A stretch of DNA of 8,506 nt from Lachnospiraceae bacterium (GTDB lineage: Bacteria > Bacillota > Clostridia > Lachnospirales > Lachnospiraceae). Location of the stretch: positions 1-8,506 of the forward strand of contig JAFTPY010000355.1 in the NCBI GenBank assembly GCA_017463035.1, given 5' to 3'. This document shows, in pieces, positions 5,333-8,506 of the stretch; position 1 is the first letter of the stretch, and the number at the start of each line of letters is the position of its first letter. The translations under genes were made by a program, and so were the position numbers. The notes beneath the pieces are model-generated. The model had not been told where the DNA came from and made no database searches. It saw only the letters and a program-made list of their open reading frames with translations.

Positions 5333-6394
5333 CTACTTCACCGAGGTCACCGTTCCGCCGTTCATCTCTGTTGCATTTCCCGACTGGATGCCGTCCTCTC
5401 CGTCACCTAAGGAAAGAGTACCGCCGTTGATAATGACGCGGTTCTCTGCCTGAATATCATCGGAATCACCGATGGCGGTAATCACACCACCGTCGATAAT
5501 CACATTACCCAATGTCGGATCTACGTCGTTGCTGGACTTAATTGCATCGGATTGAGAACGTACCGTAATCGTACCGTCGGTAATCTGCAACAAATCTCTG
5601 CCGGTAATACCGTCGTCCACCGCATCAATCTCAATGACACCGCCGTTGATGTACAGGGAATCCTTGCCCTTGATGGCGTCACCGTAATTGGCAACCACCT
5701 TTAACTTACCTTCGCCTTCAATGACCAAATCATGCTTTGCAAAGAAGGTAGCGTCCGGCTCGTCCTCTTCCGGCTCAAACACATAGTTTGCCCCGTCAGT
5801 GAACACATTCTCCGTACCTGCGGCAAGCGTCACCGTAACCTTTGCTGCCTTCTTACTGTAGAACGCCGCACTATCCGCATTATGCACCTTCACGCCGTTT
5901 AAAATAATATGCACTTCGCTCTCGTTATCCACATTCACGTAAATATAGCCATCGGACAAGGTACCGCTGATTTCGTAGGTACCGGCTTCTTCGATTTTCA
6001 AACGGTCCTCTCTCACATCACAACCGTCTCCGTCCACCGTAATCCCGGAATCGCTCAAAACCACGGTGGTAACCCCACCGGTCTTGTCTCCGCTTTTCGA
6101 AGCATCCGCGTTATCTCCGCTTTCTGCAGCACCGCTGTTGTCTCCGGCAGCATCCTCGTTACCGGCCAAGGACTCATCCTGCTTATCCTGTGCATCCGCT
6201 CCCTGATTTACGGCGTCTCCCGGAGTCTGCTCTTCTTGCACATCTCCGCTCTGGCTTGCGCTGTCTCCCGGGGTCTGCTCTCCCACTACGTTATCATTCT
6301 GCGGTTGCTTCTCGCCCTGATTACCGCAAGCGGCAACTCCCAGCACCAACATTGCCAGTAACAGCGCAACCGACTTTCTCGTATACCTTCTCAT
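5333..6394 (-). CDS. Lipoprotein with Cthe_2159-type beta-helix carbohydrate-binding domain
   Basis: A 353-residue exported lipoprotein. A basic N-terminus and hydrophobic segment (7-22) end in the lipobox VAAC with C23 as the lipidated cysteine. Residues 24-107 are an acidic Gly/Ser/Asn/Asp-rich linker with two copies of a 16-residue unit (EQTPGD at 39-44 and 55-60). The rest resembles the Cthe_2159 carbohydrate-binding family (PF14262), whose founding member is a parallel beta-helix that binds pectic and cellulosic polymers with calcium. About five rungs begin near residues 223, 247, 269, 298 and 320, each ending in D-x-I (D239, D261, D283, D312, D334). A sixth rung starts at 342 but stops at 353, so the protein ends early compared with longer relatives as I recall them. 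The start at 6394 has AAGGAG upstream. It appears monocistronic. A surface polysaccharide-binding role is inferred. Confidence 0.85.
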   Translation of the reverse strand: MRRYTRKSVALLLAMLVLGVAACGNQGEKQPQNDNVVGEQTPGDSASQSGDVQEEQTPGDAVNQGADAQDKQDESLAGNEDAAGDNSGAAESGDNADASKSGDKTGGVTTVVLSDSGITVDGDGCDVREDRLKIEEAGTYEISGTLSDGYIYVNVDNESEVHIILNGVKVHNADSAAFYSKKAAKVTVTLAAGTENVFTDGANYVFEPEEDEPDATFFAKHDLVIEGEGKLKVVANYGDAIKGKDSLYINGGVIEIDAVDDGITGRDLLQITDGTITVRSQSDAIKSSNDVDPTLGNVIIDGGVITAIGDSDDIQAENRVIINGGTLSLGDGEDGIQSGNATEMNGGTVTSVK

Positions 6395-6430
6395 AATTCG
6401 TCTCCTTCTGAAATAAATATCATTGCTCTG

Positions 6431-6458
6431 ATTATAACCTTTATTTGTGACTTTTCTA
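6431..6458 (-). promoter_or_regulatory. Probable promoter of the lipoprotein gene
   Basis: A perfect -10 TATAAT on the minus strand (6436-6431), with a 4-of-6 -35 TAGAAA (6458-6453) at 16 bp. The predicted start is near 6424, giving a ~30-nt leader with AAGGAG. It lies in the 75-nt gap after the SDR gene. The weak -35 lowers certainty. Confidence 0.55.
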
Positions 6459-6469
6459 TGACGAAATGC

Positions 6470-7174
6470 TTAACTTTCCAGCGTCCATCCATGGTCTCCA
6501 TGATACACCATAAGCTTCGTCATGCCACCGTCGATACAGATATTCTCTCCGGTAATAAAGCCTGCCTTCTCCGATGCAAGGAATAAGACCATATTGGCAA
6601 TGTCAAGAGGATTCCCCACTCTGCCTGCCGGCTGTTGTACCGCATCCGGCCCTGAGAAGGTGCTGCCTGTGGTGTCAATCCAGCCCGGGGAGATAGAATT
6701 TACCCGAACTTTTCCCGACAAACTCACTGCCAGTGCATGGGTCAGCGCCGCAATGCCTCCTTTCGCTGCCGTATAACTCTCGGTCTGAGGCTGGCTCATC
6801 CGGTCTCTGGAAGAAGAAATATTAATGACCGACGCTCCTTCCGAAAAGAACGGCACCAACAACTTCGTTAAATAAAACGGTGCTGTCACGCCTACCGCCA
6901 AGGCATACTCAAATTCCTCATAGCTGCACTCGTCAATTCCTTTGGTGATCGGCAACGCATTGTTTACCAACACATCCACCCTGCCGTACTTCTCCGTTAC
7001 CTCTTTCGCAAACGTTTCCAGCACTTCCTTGTCCGCAATATCCCCTACAAAATGCTCTCCGGGAGCTTTATCAATCACACACACAATCGCTCCGGCCTTG
7101 CGAAACTCCTCTGTGATACATTTGCCGATACCGTTGGCACCGCCGGTCACGACGATGATTTTATTTTGGAACAT
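6470..7174 (-). CDS. Short-chain dehydrogenase/reductase (SDR), classical type
   Basis: A 234-residue cytoplasmic NAD(P)-dependent oxidoreductase of the classical SDR fold. The cofactor motif TGGANGIG is at 10-17. D35 after the second strand (VCVIDK) suggests a preference for NAD(H). D45 in VGDIAD fits the adenine-ring contact. S121 with Y134 and K138 (YTAAK) form the catalytic Ser-Tyr-Lys set, and SPGWIDT (162-168) is the usual segment after the active site. Two deviations: NNAG is NNAL (71-74), and the Asn of the catalytic tetrad, expected around residue 95 (LAVGVTAPF), is Gly. The start at 7174 has AAAGGAG 7 nt before it. It follows the gene at 7195-7659 by 20 nt, probably as a two-gene unit. 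No terminator follows. The substrate is unknown; annotations such as 3-oxoacyl-ACP reductase would be over-precise. Confidence 0.9.
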   Translation of the reverse strand: MFQNKIIVVTGGANGIGKCITEEFRKAGAIVCVIDKAPGEHFVGDIADKEVLETFAKEVTEKYGRVDVLVNNALPITKGIDECSYEEFEYALAVGVTAPFYLTKLLVPFFSEGASVINISSSRDRMSQPQTESYTAAKGGIAALTHALAVSLSGKVRVNSISPGWIDTTGSTFSGPDAVQQPAGRVGNPLDIANMVLFLASEKAGFITGENICIDGGMTKLMVYHGDHGWTLES

Positions 7175-7194
7175 AAGGAATCTCCTTTCGTAAC

Positions 7195-7659
7195 TTATCC
7201 TATCACCTGCATATCCTTTGCAACAATAATATACACACCGGCATCTACATTTTGGATATAGGCACTGTAATTGTCAATCTCCCGCATGAAATTTCCTTGC
7301 AAATCCATCACGTTCAGCATATCCGCCGGTTCATTTTCGTCGTAATCATAGTCCCCTTCCAGAAGATAGATTTCCTTTCTTCTCTCAAATATATCCTTCA
7401 CCAGCTTTTCAACAAAGGACCTATCTTCAATCTGATACAAGCCCATAACTTCCGCACCGATCATATTGTCAAAATAATTCACCCGGAAATCAATGGCGGC
7501 AACACCGGTGAAAAGAAGCTTTACGGTTTTCTTCTCACAGGATACTTCATCATACATCTTACACGAAACCGTCACCTTGGTAGACAGGTTCTTCGGTCTG
7601 AGACTGACATTCGGTATTCTGGCGTCAAAATTCGCCAGTACAAGCTTTGCTTTTTTCAT
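7195..7659 (-). CDS. Hypothetical protein, 154 residues, unrecognised
   Basis: I do not recognise this protein. It has no signal peptide or membrane segment and is probably a soluble cytoplasmic protein of alternating strands and one clear amphipathic helix (SFVEKLVKDIFERRKEIY, about 81-98). The N-terminal third contains a basic patch (RPKNLSTK) followed by strand-like sequence with two cysteines (C33 and C41). An acidic stretch (EGDYDYDENEP) lies near 101-111. The start at 7659 is preceded by GGAGG at about 10 nt, and codon usage is like its neighbours, so it is a real gene. It lies 20 nt upstream of the SDR gene, suggesting co-transcription, but no shared function can be read from the sequence. 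Confidence 0.75.
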   Translation of the reverse strand: MKKAKLVLANFDARIPNVSLRPKNLSTKVTVSCKMYDEVSCEKKTVKLLFTGVAAIDFRVNYFDNMIGAEVMGLYQIEDRSFVEKLVKDIFERRKEIYLLEGDYDYDENEPADMLNVMDLQGNFMREIDNYSAYIQNVDAGVYIIVAKDMQVIG

Positions 7660-7705
7660 AGGTATACTCCCTCCGATATAAATCCGACTTTATCTTCCGC
7701 CTAAA

Positions 7706-7714
7706 AGTATAACA
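7706..7714 (-). promoter_or_regulatory. Possible extended -10 promoter for the hypothetical protein-SDR unit
   Basis: Minus strand TGTTATACT (7714-7706) fits an extended -10 element (TG, one base, TATACT). No good -35 is visible at 16-18 bp. It lies about 47 nt before the ATG at 7659 in the divergent 183-bp intergenic region. Confidence 0.42.
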
Positions 7715-7777
7715 CACTTCCTCCCATCCTGCACCTATATTTTCCTATCACTTTTCATATCATGATACTCTCCCTTG

Positions 7778-7806
7778 TTGTATTTCCCGACAAAATAAGA
7801 TAGAAT
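7778..7806 (+). promoter_or_regulatory. Possible promoter of the carboxypeptidase-like lipoprotein gene
   Basis: Plus strand -35-like TTGTAT (7778-7783), 17-bp spacer and -10 TAGAAT (7801-7806, 5 of 6). The predicted start near 7813 falls within the perfect palindrome GTATCGATAC (7811-7820). Another 10-bp palindrome, TATCATGATA, lies at 7758-7767, just upstream of the -35. These dyads could be operators; this is inference from position. Confidence 0.42.
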
Positions 7807-7842
7807 AAAAGTATCGATACCAATGAAACGGAGACTCCCTTT

Positions 7843-8506
7843 ATGAAAAAACATAAATACATCTTACATCGCCTGATTCTTCCGGCACTTTTGATTTGCA
7901 TTATAAGTATGGTTACCGTCGGCTGTTCACAACCGGCAAGCGGTCCTTCTCCGACAGCAACGGCCTCTCCGGAACCGACTGTCACGACCGTTCCCACGGA
8001 AGCTATGACTCCGGCACCAACCGCCACACCGGTCCCGACTCCTACCGTAACTCCGGAGCCGACTGCCACACCGGAACCGCTCCCTACTGTAACTCCGGAG
8101 CCAACCGCCACACCGGTCCCGACACCGACCGCTACTCCGGAGCCGACTGCTACACCGATTCCAAAGGTCACTGCCACTCCGGCTCCTACCAAAAAGCCGA
8201 CAGAGGCACCGGCAATTTACGCAACCAACGGTATTACAGACAGCCTTCCGAAGTTTTCCGGGTATTCCTATGTGATTGCAGATGCGGAAACCAAAGAAAC
8301 CCTCCTCTCCTATAACGGTGAGAAGTTTATTTATCCGGCCAGCACCATCAAACTGCTGACCGCAATGACTGCCCTTGATTATGCCGCCCCGGACCGGCTT
8401 CTCACTCCCAAGCAATCCATTCTGGACGGTGTGGACTGGGATGTCTGGACGATGGATGTACCGGCAGATACCACCTATCCTCTGGAAGTATGGATGAACC
8501 TTCTCC
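7843..8506 (+). CDS. Lipoprotein serine D-Ala-D-Ala carboxypeptidase-like protein (peptidase S11/PBP5 type), partial
   Basis: Open from 7843 to the right edge (221 residues and one base), so the C-terminal part is missing. The N-terminus is basic, then hydrophobic (11-27), with a probable lipobox TVGC and lipidated C28; Thr at the -3 position is less usual. Residues 31-124 are a Pro/Thr-rich wall-spanning linker made of 14-residue repeats. The catalytic domain starts near 136: YVIADAETKETLLSYN (143-158), then PASTIKLLTA with the SxxK tetrad S167-T168-I169-K170, where S167 is the acylated nucleophile. PADTTYPLEVWMNLL (207-221) fits the S11 segment before the SxN motif. The later SxN and KTG motifs lie outside the window, so a class A beta-lactamase-like hydrolase is a less likely alternative. 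GGAG lies 9 nt before the ATG. It would trim peptidoglycan stem peptides at the outer face of the membrane. Confidence 0.85.
   Translation, partial: MKKHKYILHRLILPALLICIISMVTVGCSQPASGPSPTATASPEPTVTTVPTEAMTPAPTATPVPTPTVTPEPTATPEPLPTVTPEPTATPVPTPTATPEPTATPIPKVTATPAPTKKPTEAPAIYATNGITDSLPKFSGYSYVIADAETKETLLSYNGEKFIYPASTIKLLTAMTALDYAAPDRLLTPKQSILDGVDWDVWTMDVPADTTYPLEVWMNLL
7966..8175 (+). repeat. 42-bp tandem repeat coding a Pro/Thr linker
   Basis: Five copies of a 14-codon unit, at residues 42-55 (degenerate), 56-69, 70-83, 84-97 and 98-111, with a partial sixth from 112. The consensus is T-P-E-P-T-A-T-P-x-P-x-P-T-x. At DNA level ACTCCGGAGCC recurs at 8050, 8092 and 8134, exactly 42 bp apart. 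Such arrays tend to gain or lose units. The linker probably spans the cell wall and places the catalytic domain away from the membrane. Confidence 0.85.

Noticed and set aside
5909..6361. Plus-strand 150-residue frame opposite the lipoprotein
   Set aside because: No ribosome site, and its composition is explained by the linker-coding strand. The minus frame has a signal peptide, a domain match, a promoter and a terminator.
7252..7704. Plus-strand 150-residue frame opposite the hypothetical gene
   Set aside because: No ribosome site. The minus-strand frame has GGAGG and operon spacing with the SDR.
7755..8192. Minus-strand reading frame rich in Gly and Val repeats
   Set aside because: It is the antisense of the 42-bp Pro/Thr-coding repeats (CCG/ACC read backwards as GG/GT codons). 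It has no ribosome site, and the plus-strand gene has a lipobox, an SxxK motif and a ribosome site.
7927..8415. Minus-strand 162-residue Arg/Ser/Gly-rich frame
   Set aside because: Antisense shadow of the carboxypeptidase-like gene; composition reflects the repeat DNA, and no start signal is seen.
1..8506. Insertion sequence, prophage, CRISPR or defence system
   Set aside because: No transposase, integrase, Cas or nuclease-like protein. The only direct repeats are the coding 42-bp units, and the inverted repeats are regulatory in position.

Overview
The window looks like chromosomal DNA from a low-to-mid GC Gram-positive anaerobe of the Clostridia, most plausibly Lachnospiraceae. I infer this from strong GGAGG ribosome sites on nearly every gene, TTGACA/TATAAT-type promoters, an abundance of ABC-2 exporters, a Cthe_2159-type beta-helix lipoprotein and a Pro/Thr-linker lipoprotein peptidase. 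The family-level assignment rests on family distribution, not on a marker gene. No rRNA, tRNA, insertion sequence, CRISPR array or phage gene was seen.

Layout: all genes but the last lie on the minus strand, so transcription runs right to left. (1) 1-3178: an exporter operon with a consensus promoter (3150-3178), a ~200-nt structured leader containing a terminator-like hairpin, an ATPase (COG4586 type), two different ABC-2 permeases, and the start of a SAM-dependent methyltransferase cut by the left edge. (2) 3234-5239: a YtrA-like operon with a small GntR repressor, an ATPase and an ABC-2 permease. Its promoter sits inside a perfect 16-bp inverted repeat, which suggests autoregulation. (3) 5267-6458: a monocistronic lipoprotein with an acidic linker and a parallel beta-helix carbohydrate-binding domain, closed by an intrinsic terminator. 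(4) 6470-7714: a two-gene unit of a 154-residue protein I do not recognise, followed by a short-chain dehydrogenase/reductase. (5) 7778-8506: a divergent plus-strand gene for a lipoprotein of the serine D-Ala-D-Ala carboxypeptidase family, with a 14-residue tandem-repeat linker. It runs off the right edge.

Taken together the region has a cell-envelope flavour: two exporters, two surface lipoproteins and a peptidoglycan-trimming-type enzyme. The units have separate promoters, and nothing in the sequence shows that they act as one system. The most interesting signals are regulatory: the leader of the first exporter operon, with a possible attenuator and two mutually exclusive hairpins, and the operator of the GntR operon, with pentamers spaced exactly 10 bp apart. 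At protein level the notable points are the aspartate ladder and abrupt end of the beta-helix, the 42-bp repeat in the peptidase linker, and an SDR lacking the usual active-site Asn.
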